From an uncultured Pseudacidovorax sp. (GTDB lineage: Bacteria > Pseudomonadota > Gammaproteobacteria > Burkholderiales > Burkholderiaceae_C): a stretch of 64,000 nucleotides of DNA. Shown piece by piece: positions 47,577-54,698 of this stretch. The position numbers and the translations under genes were made by a program. Under the pieces are notes generated by a model, which had not been told where the DNA came from, searched no databases, and saw nothing but the letters and a program-made list of their open reading frames with translations. The DNA lies in NCBI RefSeq assembly GCF_913773995.1, contig NZ_CAJYES010000113.1, forward strand, positions 84,692-148,691, written 5' to 3'. Position 1 is the first letter of the stretch. Every line of letters starts with the position of its first letter.

Positions 47577-48014
47577 TTGAAGCTGGAGCCCGGGTCGCAG
47601 CACGAGCACCATCGGCCCATGGAACTCGATGATCAAGCCGAAGCGCCAGCGCGCATCTACTACCCTCTTGAGCTGAACCGCGTCTATGAAAGCCCGGAAG
47701 AGATGGCGCGGGCTGAAGGGTTCGACCTCGACGCCATCAACAGAGAGTTAGCCTATGCCGTGACCAACAAGCTCGAGCGCGTCATCCTCATCACGGGCAA
47801 GTCGGAGGGTGGAGACGAGGCGCTGGAGGGCGCCTTTGTGGGGCTGGAGCTGCAGTGGCTTGATGACGGGCGCTGTGTGCTGTGGAATGGCCTGTATTTC
47901 GCTGCCAGCAGCGATGCGCGGGAAGTTCGGGACTTCATCGCCAGGATCTCAGGCGGCACAACACAAGCAATGAAGGTCGCTGGGTTTACTTCCCCGGCTG
48001 GCGTGCGACATTAG
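47577..48014 (+). CDS. Hypothetical island protein
   Basis: The 145-residue product (TTG 47577; an ATG at 47619 would give 131) is not recognised. It has a mixed alpha/beta look (ARIYYPLELNRVYESPEEMA, KLERVILITGKSEGG, GRCVLWNGLYFAASSDAREV) and is soluble. Confidence 0.55.
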   Translation: MKLEPGSQHEHHRPMELDDQAEAPARIYYPLELNRVYESPEEMARAEGFDLDAINRELAYAVTNKLERVILITGKSEGGDEALEGAFVGLELQWLDDGRCVLWNGLYFAASSDAREVRDFIARISGGTTQAMKVAGFTSPAGVRH

Positions 48015-48086
48015 CCGCCTAAGGCTATGTGGCTGCCCATGCTGTCAATTGGCGGTGGCAGTCGCCAACGACCTGGAGTGTGAGAC

Positions 48087-48710
48087 ATGAAGCGGTTGCT
48101 CTGGTGCTTCCTCATTGCAAGCTCCCCCGTGTGGGCGCAACCAGCGGCGCAGGAAGATGCGTTAAGCGCTCTGGTTGGCACCGTCTACACGGTGGCGCAT
48201 CGGGAGACTTCTGAGGGACTGCTTGAAGCGTGCGGGCTGGAGTTCAACGTCATCGGCCGCGATCACGCCACGCGGGGCGGAGCAGCCGTGCAGGGCATTG
48301 GCTCTTACTATCTGCGCCGTTCAGGCAACGCTGTCATGTATGCCTTGAAGCTAGGGGTAAGAGACACGCTTGGCTCAGAGGGTCGTGCGGTTTCGCCCTA
48401 CTACGCATTTGCTCGACCGGTGAGGGGTAGCGGCCCCCGAGAGCGGGCCTTAAGAGCTGAGTCCGAAACTCCCGGCTATGCACTGTTCGTCGGCGCAGTC
48501 GATGATGAAGCAATCGCAGTGTTGAAGGCGATTTTGGAACAGCGGAGGATCGTTGTCGGCTTCAACCGCAAGGCCGGGCAGCAGGACGTGAGCCTTGAGA
48601 TCGACTTGGCTGTCAAAGCTGCCCGATTAGAGGGGGACCGACTCATTCGCGACCGCTCATCGGCGATGGTGGATGACTTCGGCGCGTGCATCAACGATCT
48701 GGCGAAATAG
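48087..48710 (+). CDS. Secreted hypothetical protein
   Basis: The 207-residue product has a clear signal peptide (MKRLLWCFLIASSPVWAQPA, cut near AQPA) and a soluble domain with one Cys in the N-terminal and one in the C-terminal part (C49 and C201, possible disulfide). A GGAG site precedes it. No family is recognised. It is a moron-like gene in the island. Confidence 0.65.
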   Translation: MKRLLWCFLIASSPVWAQPAAQEDALSALVGTVYTVAHRETSEGLLEACGLEFNVIGRDHATRGGAAVQGIGSYYLRRSGNAVMYALKLGVRDTLGSEGRAVSPYYAFARPVRGSGPRERALRAESETPGYALFVGAVDDEAIAVLKAILEQRRIVVGFNRKAGQQDVSLEIDLAVKAARLEGDRLIRDRSSAMVDDFGACINDLAK

Positions 48711-48775
48711 CCCGCCAACGCGCAGCCCCAGCGCTGTCTATTTGTCCAGTGAAGTTGGAGTCAGCCCCGTCTTCC

Positions 48776-49129
48776 TCACTTGCCTGAGCGGCGCCATGCG
48801 TGGTCAGCCGACGGCCCCCGAGACAGAGCGCGGGTCATACGTTCCACCGCGCTGAGCGGCTTGGCATCTGCTATGTCCGAGTCTTCGGCAGGCCGGCGCC
48901 GGGTCGGCTGAGTTCCGCTGCGCTCTGATGTCTGGCTTTCGATGAAAGGCACCTCCAGCGAACCGCGCATGACGGCGGCCAACTGCACCTCGATGCGCAT
49001 GGTGTCGATGATGCGATCAGCGACCAAACACCGCGCCCGGACGTGCTCAAGGTTCACAGCGCCTGGGTTGTTGCTCAGCGCTTCGAGGTCGGCGAACAGC
49101 ATCGCCCGAAGATCTTCGACGTTCCTCAT
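48776..49129 (-). CDS. Hypothetical phage protein (regulator-associated)
   Basis: The 117-residue product (MRNVEDLRAMLFADLEALSN...) resembles small phage proteins that start with an N-terminal helical part and a CLVADRIIDTMRIEVQLAA segment, found beside SANT-like phage regulators. Its 5' part overlaps the 3' end of the SANT-like gene by 83 bases in another frame. It is transcribed against the rest of the island. Confidence 0.62.
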   Translation of the reverse strand: MRNVEDLRAMLFADLEALSNNPGAVNLEHVRARCLVADRIIDTMRIEVQLAAVMRGSLEVPFIESQTSERSGTQPTRRRPAEDSDIADAKPLSAVERMTRALSRGPSADHAWRRSGK

Positions 49130-49700
49130 CGGCGAGTGCCTTCCTTAGTTTTTGGCTCAAGCGTCTCAGTTCTTGCAGCTCTGGAACGAACTGAACGAAA
49201 CGCTTGAGCCCGCTATCAAAATAATACTGGGCAGACTTACTCAAGCCTGTTGCGGCGGCATGAGCAGTAACCGCGCGAGTCGTTCGGCCGGGCAGGAGCG
49301 CTGCTAGTGCTCTATTCGGCATGTGTGGATAGTGTTGGTGGAGGACTGCGTCCTCGTGTTCCGTCCATTTGGGGCGAACTGCCATAGGCGTCGGTGCGTC
49401 GATCGTTCTCATTCTTGATTCGACGGCATGAAGCGAACGGCCCAGCAAGGCCCCCAACTGCCTGTAGTTCATTAGGGGACAAAGCTCACGAAGTAGCGTG
49501 TCCTCGCATTCAGTCCACCGCACTGTGAGCTTGGTGGGCGATGACAGGCAGGGGCGCCTTACGCGCACTGCGTCGCTCGAGCGATCAAGAAGCGCGCCTA
49601 CGTCTTCGCATGTCAGACCTGCGGCAGTCATTTCAAGAAGAAGTTGGTCCTCCTCCGCTGACCAGGCCCGGCAGCTACGTTTGCGCGGCAGGTCGTTCAT
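49047..49700 (-). CDS. Triple SANT/Myb-like DNA-binding protein
   Basis: The 217-residue product contains three repeats of about 38 residues, each beginning with Trp followed by an acidic pair: RAWSAEEDQLLLEM (from W13), VRWTECEDTLLREL (from W62) and PKWTEHEDAVLHQH (from W112). Each ends in a helix with basic residues. This is the pattern of Myb/SANT repeats. A basic C-terminal tail follows. It likely binds DNA and may control the island; no CI-like repressor is seen elsewhere. Confidence 0.72.
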   Translation of the reverse strand: MNDLPRKRSCRAWSAEEDQLLLEMTAAGLTCEDVGALLDRSSDAVRVRRPCLSSPTKLTVRWTECEDTLLRELCPLMNYRQLGALLGRSLHAVESRMRTIDAPTPMAVRPKWTEHEDAVLHQHYPHMPNRALAALLPGRTTRAVTAHAAATGLSKSAQYYFDSGLKRFVQFVPELQELRRLSQKLRKALADEERRRSSGDAVRRPRSAEQQPRRCEP

Positions 49701-50157
49701 GACGGTGCCCGCTCATGGAAATGCGCCAGCGACACAGGCCCGTTACTGCGGCCCACGGCACCAACGCCACGAGTGCTTGAACGGCCAGCGTCGAGAGATT
49801 GCCGTCTAAGGCATTGGTCATCGCTTCTGGGATGAGTGTGGCCGTCCACACGAACAGAGCCAGGAACGCTGCACCGTAGAGCCTGCCCTCGACCTTACCC
49901 ACCGCGCCTCTCTGGAATCGCTCCCCAAGCAAGCCAACGACGCCCGCGGCGGCCAGCGCCATCGCCACCGATGCCAAGACGCCGCCGAACCCAACGTCGT
50001 TCAGTGGCGCGAGCACATGCCAAACGCCCCACCCAAAGCCAACTGCCGCAATGACGGTCACTAGCGCGGCGACTGCCAGAGCTGAGAGCACCACGAGGGC
50101 GCCAAGGTGGACCAAGAGAAACCAAGCGACAAGGATGGTGAGCGCAAGCTCAATCAT
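49675..50157 (-). CDS. Multi-span membrane protein of the reverse-strand trio
   Basis: The 160-residue product has about four or five membrane segments (IELALTILVAWFLLVHLGAL first, AVQALVALVPWAAVTGL last). The start at 50157 follows a G-rich ribosome site. It overlaps the SANT-like gene by 26 bases, suggesting co-expression. The function is unknown; superinfection exclusion would fit its place but is a guess. Confidence 0.65.
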   Translation of the reverse strand: MIELALTILVAWFLLVHLGALVVLSALAVAALVTVIAAVGFGWGVWHVLAPLNDVGFGGVLASVAMALAAAGVVGLLGERFQRGAVGKVEGRLYGAAFLALFVWTATLIPEAMTNALDGNLSTLAVQALVALVPWAAVTGLCRWRISMSGHRHERPAAQT

Positions 50158-50204
50158 GGCGACCCCCCGCGGTGAGATGGTTGGCTGATCATCCCACGAG
50201 CGTC

Positions 50205-50219
50205 GGGGTTTCGTCAGTT
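50205..50219. repeat. Inverted repeat element, copy 2 (GGGGTTTCGTCAGTT)
   Basis: This 15-bp stretch is the exact reverse complement of 40198-40212. It continues as TTGTCGGTGCC, giving short direct GTC-x-GTTT repeats. It lies in the divergent gap between the reverse-strand trio and the right-hand genes. Confidence 0.55.
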
Positions 50220-50311
50220 TTGTCGGTGCCACTGTGGGCTGCCGTAGAAAAAATGGGATTGACGGCCTGACCTCGCGCGGGCCCGGCCGGCCACCTAGGG
50301 TCAACCATCAT

Positions 50312-50329
50312 GAAAAGGTTTCCCTTTTC
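50312..50329. promoter_or_regulatory. Palindrome in the divergent control region
   Basis: GAAAAGG-TTTC-CCTTTTC is an inverted repeat 27 bp before the start of the 50356 gene, in the only strongly AT-rich patch of the 198-bp divergent gap. It is a possible operator. Confidence 0.35.
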
Positions 50330-50355
50330 TTCTTGATTAGGAATACCATTCCCCC

Positions 50356-50559
50356 ATGACAGCAGCGAAGAAGCAATGGGGCGGATCCAGATCCGGCAGC
50401 GGCAAGAAGCCGACCGTGGCCGGCGCCCCGGCAACAGCGCCGGTGACAGTCAAGCTGACTGACGAGCAGAAGGCGAAGCTCCAGCGGCTCGGTGGTGCTA
50501 ACTGGGTGCGGCAGAAGATCGACGCCGAACCTGATCCGGAGGCCACCGACAAGGAATGA
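50356..50559 (+). CDS. Small ribbon-helix-helix-like protein
   Basis: The 67-residue product has a Lys/Gly-rich N-terminal tail and a short motif VTVKLTDEQKAKLQRLGGANWVRQKI, here split by eye into a strand (VTVKLT) and two helices. Similar mini-proteins sit in many prophages and may be DNA-binding. A hairpin at 50598 follows. Confidence 0.6.
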   Translation: MTAAKKQWGGSRSGSGKKPTVAGAPATAPVTVKLTDEQKAKLQRLGGANWVRQKIDAEPDPEATDKE

Positions 50560-50597
50560 CCGCCGCGCCTCATGGCGGAATCTGAGGCAAACAAGCG

Positions 50598-50631
50598 AAC
50601 GGCCGCAGGGGGTAGGAGCCCTGCAGCCGTT
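50598..50631. terminator. Stem-loop between two small island genes
   Basis: AACGGCCGCAGGG and CCCTGCAGCCGTT form a 13-bp stem with one C/A (G-U on the other strand) mismatch and an 8-nt loop. The following bases (CTAACC) are not T-rich, so it may attenuate or stabilise rather than terminate. Confidence 0.5.
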
Positions 50632-50668
50632 CTAACCACAACGCACCACCAGTGAAAGGACGTGCGCC

Positions 50669-50869
50669 ATGGCTACAGCCATTGTCCCCCATCAAGGGGG
50701 CGAACCCGTGACAGCGCCACCAGGCGCAGACATGCGCATCCTGAGCGCGCATAACGCCCTCGTGCAGGCGACCCTGTACCTTGAGCGCGGAGACGTTCAA
50801 TCGGCCCAGCGCAAGACCGACCAGGCGCTGGCTTCCCTTGTCTACCTGACGGGGGTTCGCCATGCATGA
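50669..50869 (+). CDS. Small helical hypothetical protein
   Basis: The 66-residue product is one helical segment (ILSAHNALVQATLYLERGDV then AQRKTDQALASLVYLT). A GAAAGGA site precedes it. It overlaps the next gene by eight bases. Unknown. Confidence 0.6.
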   Translation: MATAIVPHQGGEPVTAPPGADMRILSAHNALVQATLYLERGDVQSAQRKTDQALASLVYLTGVRHA

Positions 50870-51335
50870 GCAAACAGCGGCGAATCCCGCCCAGGCGTTG
50901 GGCGATCTGTTCATTGTTCTCGACAGTGCCGAGTCCCGCTACTACGGGACACGCGAGCAACTGACCGCCGAAGGGCTCGTGCCGGACGGCATCGACTGGC
51001 CAAGCATGGGGTTCTCGTGGCGTTGCTGGCGCGCGCATGGGATGGTGTTCAAGCTGCTGCGCACCCGACCGCCGCAAGTGGAGCGGGGCGAGGGGCGCAA
51101 CTCATACGCGAGCGCCGACTACTGGCGCTTGGAGTTCTACCCCGAAGAAGTCCCCGCCCACGTCCGCTACGACCAGCACAAAGCAGCGCACGAGCGAATG
51201 ATGAAGGCCAGGGCGATGGCGATGGCGCTTAACGACGCCAAACCTTGGAAAGATCATCCTTGGCATCTGGCCCGCACCGACGAGCGCTTTCAAGCCCTCA
51301 TGCGGCCCATGCTTCCGCAAAGGGGGTGGCGCTGA
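50862..51335 (+). CDS. Conserved prophage hypothetical protein
   Basis: The 157-residue product (ending GWR) contains GIDWPSMGFSWRCWRAHGMV and YWRLEFYPEEV, elements seen in Burkholderiales prophage proteins of unknown role. The stop overlaps the next start (TGATG). Confidence 0.65.
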   Translation: MHEQTAANPAQALGDLFIVLDSAESRYYGTREQLTAEGLVPDGIDWPSMGFSWRCWRAHGMVFKLLRTRPPQVERGEGRNSYASADYWRLEFYPEEVPAHVRYDQHKAAHERMMKARAMAMALNDAKPWKDHPWHLARTDERFQALMRPMLPQRGWR

Positions 51336-51589
51336 TGAACGACATGGCAGACCCCGGCCGCTTGGCTGTCATCGCTGCTGCGACGGGCCAGAACGAGGCG
51401 TTGCTTTCGTACCTGTTGCGCGCTGCCCGGACAAGCGATCCCTTGCTTGAGGCGCTTGTGGAGGGGCTCGTGCCCCGGCTGCTGGACCTGAACAGCGTAA
51501 TTCTGTCCGCCTCCACCGATGAGCGGGAGGCAATCGATTCGCTTACGGCCAGGCTCGGCGGCAACTGGCTGTCCGATCCTCAATCTTGA
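51335..51589 (+). CDS. Small helical hypothetical protein
   Basis: The 84-residue product (MNDMADPGRLAVIAAATGQN...) is helical and acidic. Its ATG 51335 overlaps the upstream TGA. Unknown. Confidence 0.58.
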   Translation: MNDMADPGRLAVIAAATGQNEALLSYLLRAARTSDPLLEALVEGLVPRLLDLNSVILSASTDEREAIDSLTARLGGNWLSDPQS

Positions 51590-51643
51590 ATCTGACGCAT
51601 GGCCCCTCGGCTGGGCCTGCGCTCGACTCATAAGGAATGAATC

Positions 51644-51970
51644 ATGAGAAACACCCCCACGGCCGTAGAACGTCAAACGGCTCCAGCCTCTGCGGACCTT
51701 TCCGCCGCTGACATGCGCAGGGCACTGGAGATCCTTGCAAGCCAGCTCGCGGTTTTGGATGGCCTGCTGAGCGTGGCACTGCACAACAACGACGAAACCG
51801 CCAATCGGGCCATAGAAGCCGCTGCCCAACTCTGCGGATACATGGCGGGGCTCGCAGACGCAACGACAGGGGGCCAAATCCGGGGCCACGTCGAACACTG
51901 GGTATACGGGACGGACTACCCAGCACTTGGGCTGGTATACCCCGCGCTGAGCGCAGAGGGGCGCGCGTGA
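51644..51970 (+). CDS. Small hypothetical protein
   Basis: The 108-residue product has a helical centre (ADMRRALEILASQLAVLDGL, NNDETANRAIEAAAQLCGYM) and a Gly/Tyr-rich end. It looks like small prophage proteins. It is the last gene before a 336-bp gap. Confidence 0.55.
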   Translation: MRNTPTAVERQTAPASADLSAADMRRALEILASQLAVLDGLLSVALHNNDETANRAIEAAAQLCGYMAGLADATTGGQIRGHVEHWVYGTDYPALGLVYPALSAEGRA

Positions 51971-52306
51971 GTAGGGCATGCAGCACCCGCGCTGTCCATA
52001 ACAGACCGAGTTAGAGCCGCGATCAACCGTCCGCAAGGTGATCCTTCGCGCATGTCAGTCAGTACGCCCGCAAGGACGCTCGTTCCGCTGTAGGCGTACT
52101 TCTGCTTGCTCCACCCAGCGCTGGTCAAATTCAAAACACGGAAGGGGCCGCTGGCTCAAGGGAGCACATGAGAACGGCCGCGATGCGAATCGCGCGCAAG
52201 ACTACTTACGTGCTCGCTGCAATCGGGATAACGGGGTATCTAGATCTGGCTCCGCGCTACTGCTGTAGGAGGAAAATCGCCCGAGATAACTCCCCCGCCC
52301 GCCTAG
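51971..52306. other. 336-bp gap upstream of the GHKL/STAS module
   Basis: There is no supported gene. An open frame from 52168 with a GGGAG site has unlikely protein composition. Base composition falls here relative to the chromosome. I see no convincing promoter; only weak -10-like sequences (GATAAC at 52227, TATCTA at 52237). The module must be started from here or from the upstream operon. Confidence 0.5.
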
Positions 52307-53176
52307 ATGCGTCAGACGACTGCAAAAGAAGTTCAGAGTTGGCTCTTAAGCCTCGACCAGCTCCAGCAAACGAAGGAGTGCCAAGCGCCGGAGTTTTTCC
52401 GGCCTTTCCATTTTGTGACGCTTGCGCTGGTTCTTAAGGCGCATCGCGCGGTTCGGATCGAACTGGCGCCCGCCATTAAGAGTTACGCGACCCGGATGGG
52501 GCTTTGGGAGGCTGTCGGCCTTGCCCCGCCAGCGCGTGTGCGTGAGGGGGATTCTGTTGGGCGCTTCGTCCCCATTGAGACCTTGCGCACGCGCGACCAG
52601 ACGCACGACTGCGCGAAGCGAGTTGCCGAGATAACGAAACGCACGAACCTAAGCGATCCCGCCCGCGAGAGCCTGAATGTTGCTCTCGCCGAGCTCATGG
52701 ATAACTGTTTCGCTCATGCTCAAGTTAAAGATGATCTGCATGGCCTAGCGTGTGCGCAGTACTGGCCGCGGGGCAACCTTCTTCAGGTAGCCATCGCTGA
52801 TATGGGCATAGGTATCAGGGAATCCTTCAGAACGGCCGATTCTGAAGAAATGCGTGACCGCTCCGTAGCCGAGAACTGTTGTACGCTGGCAACGGAGCTT
52901 CACGCGAGCAGCAAGATCCATCACGGACACGCTGGGTATGGACTAGCTCTTGCCCGACAGCTAGTGGAGCGAAACGGAGGCGCGATTGGTGTGTACTCCG
53001 GGAGAGAGTGGCACCACTTTGCAAATAGTCTTGGAGAGGCTGGCGTGCAGGATGTAGCATGGAATGGCACCCTAGTGCTAGCCGAGTTCGACACGACCAA
53101 GGCGATCAGCACTCAAGATGTCTACCGCACGTGGCCACCAGTAAGGGGATATGAAGATGAAGACTTCGACTTTTGA
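52307..53176 (+). CDS. GHKL-type ATPase with N-terminal STAS-like part
   Basis: The 289-residue soluble product has a Bergerat ATP-binding fold: N-box ELMDNCFAH (E129, N133), G1 ADMGIGI (D165-G169) and G2 GHAGYGLALA (207-216). There is no H-box, so it is not a classical histidine kinase; it is closer to anti-sigma kinases. Residues 31-70 (VTLALVLKAHRAVRIELAPA then YATRMG) look like a STAS-type strand-helix unit. It overlaps the STAS-like gene by 26 bases. It is cargo at the attR end. Confidence 0.8.
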   Translation: MRQTTAKEVQSWLLSLDQLQQTKECQAPEFFRPFHFVTLALVLKAHRAVRIELAPAIKSYATRMGLWEAVGLAPPARVREGDSVGRFVPIETLRTRDQTHDCAKRVAEITKRTNLSDPARESLNVALAELMDNCFAHAQVKDDLHGLACAQYWPRGNLLQVAIADMGIGIRESFRTADSEEMRDRSVAENCCTLATELHASSKIHHGHAGYGLALARQLVERNGGAIGVYSGREWHHFANSLGEAGVQDVAWNGTLVLAEFDTTKAISTQDVYRTWPPVRGYEDEDFDF

Positions 53177-53468
53177 GTTTGATCTCGTCAGCCTTGGCAC
53201 GAAGATGGCGACTCGGCCCAATGGGCAAGCATTCCTTGATGACGTTATGAGCGCGCTGTCGGCATACGAGACCGTAGTTATCGACTTCCGCGGCCAAGCG
53301 CCTACGCCGTCATTTGCCGACCAATGCATTGGAGGGCTTGCTGCTCTGCTCGGCTTGGAACCGTTCAAGCAGCGAGTGAAGCTCAAGAACGTTGCCGAGT
53401 CTGCCAGACCTCTGATCCGGCATGTGATCCTGTCTCGTGCCGCTCGGGGGGAGACTGCGGCGGCGTAG
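53151..53468 (+). CDS. STAS-like protein (DUF4325)
   Basis: The 105-residue product fits the STAS-like DUF4325 pattern: GTKMATRPNGQAFLDDVMSA, VVIDFRGQAPTPSFADQCIGG and VKLKNVAESARPLIRHVI. The Ser in PSF sits where anti-sigma antagonists carry the phosphorylated residue. ATG 53151 follows AAGGGG. Proteins of this kind commonly pair with GHKL ATPases like the one upstream; the partner-switch role is inferred. Confidence 0.8.
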   Translation: MKMKTSTFEFDLVSLGTKMATRPNGQAFLDDVMSALSAYETVVIDFRGQAPTPSFADQCIGGLAALLGLEPFKQRVKLKNVAESARPLIRHVILSRAARGETAAA

Positions 53469-53484
53469 CAACGAGTCTCCACGG

Positions 53485-53517
53485 CACAAAAGGCCCGCTC
53501 TCGCGGGCTTTTTTGTG
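53485..53517 (+). terminator. Intrinsic terminator after the STAS-like gene
   Basis: CACAAAA-GG-CCCGC-TCTC-GCGGG-CTTTTTTGTG forms a strong hairpin with a T run. It can work in both directions. It closes the island's last operon. Confidence 0.88.
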
Positions 53518-53580
53518 TCCAAGTCAATCGTCCCCCCCGCGGGATGTCACAGCCTGAAGCCCGTAACTCGTTGCACCACT

Positions 53581-53599
53581 GGCTACACGGTGGCTACAC
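53581..53599. repeat. Right pair of putative integrase arm-binding sites
   Basis: GGCTACACGGTGGCTACAC holds two GGCTACAC units spaced 11 bp, matching 34318-34336 at 17 of 19 positions, 57 bp inside the right att core. Confidence 0.55.
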
Positions 53600-53620
53600 C
53601 GATCTCCAGGAGCAAAGAAA

Positions 53621-53648
53621 AAGGGGCTACGCTTGCACGTAACCCCTT
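53621..53648 (-). terminator. Island-supplied replacement terminator for tRNA-Met
   Basis: On the minus strand AAGGGGTTACG/CGTAGCCCCTT forms a stem (one G-U) followed by TTTCTTTGCT. Its loop (GTGCAAG) and tail resemble the original terminator at 34091-34120, yet the stem sequence differs. The island therefore restores both the tRNA end and a terminator. Confidence 0.75.
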
Positions 53649-53655
53649 GATTTTA

Positions 53656-53704
53656 TTGGTGGCGCTTCACGGACTCGAACCGCGGACCTGTGGATTATGA
53701 TTCC
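53656..53704. repeat. Right attachment site (attR), 49-bp direct repeat
   Basis: It is identical to 34128-34176. It lies within the intact tRNA-Met gene, covering its 3' half from the anticodon stem to CCA. It marks the right end of the island. Confidence 0.95.
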
Positions 53705-53733
53705 ATCGCTCTAACCGACTGAGCTAAAGCGCC
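53657..53733 (-). tRNA. tRNA-Met (CAU), elongator
   Basis: The 77-nt gene with encoded CCA folds as a cloverleaf: acceptor GGCGCTT/AAGCGCC, D-arm GCTC...GAGC, anticodon loop ATCATAA (anticodon CAT), T-arm CGCGG-TTCGAGT-CCGTG. The first anticodon-stem pair is a mismatch (A/C). The acceptor closes with G1-C72, unlike initiator tRNA. Its 3' 48 nt are supplied by the integrated island. Confidence 0.93.
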
Positions 53734-53743
53734 GAAGCCCGCG

Positions 53744-53773
53744 ATTATAGGGGGCGAAGATCGGCAGGCGCAA
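53744..53773 (-). promoter_or_regulatory. Promoter of tRNA-Met
   Basis: On the minus strand a perfect TATAAT (53749-53744) is preceded by TTGCGC (53773-53768) with an 18-bp spacer. It is followed by a GC-rich discriminator CGCGGGC, typical of stringently controlled stable RNA genes. It lies outside the island. Confidence 0.75.
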
Positions 53774-53785
53774 GCCCCTTTGCCG

Positions 53786-54565
53786 TCACTGGTTCTTGAA
53801 CTCGGCCTTGCGCTTGTTCAGGAAGGCATCCATGCCTTCCTTCTGGTCGGCCGTGGCGAAGAGGGCGTGGAACAGCCGGCGCTCGAACATCACGCCGTCC
53901 GACAGCGAGCCTTCGAAGGCGCGGTTCACCGATTCCTTGGCGGCCATCACGGCGATCTGCGAGAAGTCGGCAATGGTCAGCGCGGCGCCCAGGGCCTCGT
54001 CCATCAGCTTGTCGTAGGGCACCACGCGACTGACCAGGCCGGCGCGCTCTGCTTCGGCGGCGTCCATCATGCGGCCGGTCAGCGCCATGTCCATGGCCTT
54101 GGCCTTGCCCACGGCGCGCGGCAGGCGCTGGGTGCCGCCGGCACCGGGAATCACGCCCAGCTTGATCTCGGGCTGGCCGAACCGGGCGTTGTCGGCCGCG
54201 ATGATGAAGTCGCACATCATGGCCAGTTCGCAGCCGCCGCCCAGGGCGAAGCCGCTGACGGCGGCGATCACCGGCTTGCGGATGGAGCGCACCGACTCCC
54301 AGTTGCGCGTGATGTAGTCGCCCTTGTAGGTGTCGACGAAGGTGTACTTGGCCATCAGCGCGATGTCGGCGCCCGCCGCGAAGGCGCGCTCGCTGCCGGT
54401 GATGATCATGCAGCCGATGGCCTCGTCGGCATCGAAGGCCTTGAGCGCGGCGCCCAGCTCGTCCATGAGCGCATCGTTGAGCGCGTTGAGGGCCTTGGGA
54501 CGGTTGAGCGTGACGATGCCGACCTTGCCGGCTTCGACGCGCACTTCGATGTTCTCGTAGCTCAC
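53786..54565 (-). CDS. Enoyl-CoA hydratase
   Basis: This is a crotonase-fold enzyme of beta-oxidation or aromatic-acid degradation. The 259-residue product has the oxyanion-hole segments [14 protein letters not shown] and [14 protein letters not shown], and the catalytic Glu pair in [20 protein letters not shown]. It is closest to PaaF/FadB-type monofunctional hydratases. The start at 54565 follows GGAG. It lies upstream of nothing related. Confidence 0.92.
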   Translation of the reverse strand: MSYENIEVRVEAGKVGIVTLNRPKALNALNDALMDELGAALKAFDADEAIGCMIITGSERAFAAGADIALMAKYTFVDTYKGDYITRNWESVRSIRKPVIAAVSGFALGGGCELAMMCDFIIAADNARFGQPEIKLGVIPGAGGTQRLPRAVGKAKAMDMALTGRMMDAAEAERAGLVSRVVPYDKLMDEALGAALTIADFSQIAVMAAKESVNRAFEGSLSDGVMFERRLFHALFATADQKEGMDAFLNKRKAEFKNQ

Positions 54566-54698
54566 GGGGGTCTCCTGGAATGAACGGACAGGGCGGGCCG
54601 GCGAGGCCCTCGCGCACTATACCGACGGCTACCCGGGCAGCGTGGCGGGCGGCTGTCCAGCCGGAGACGCCGATGCCGTCAGGCCGACCGCCCGGCGA

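Noticed and set aside
52168..52437. Small open frame with a GGGAG site before the GHKL gene
   Set aside because: It overlaps the ATPase gene in another frame for half its length and has no recognisable features; the start site alone is not enough.
34128..53704. Complete, self-sufficient prophage
   Set aside because: No terminase, portal, capsid, tail or lysis enzyme genes can be recognised among the island's proteins.
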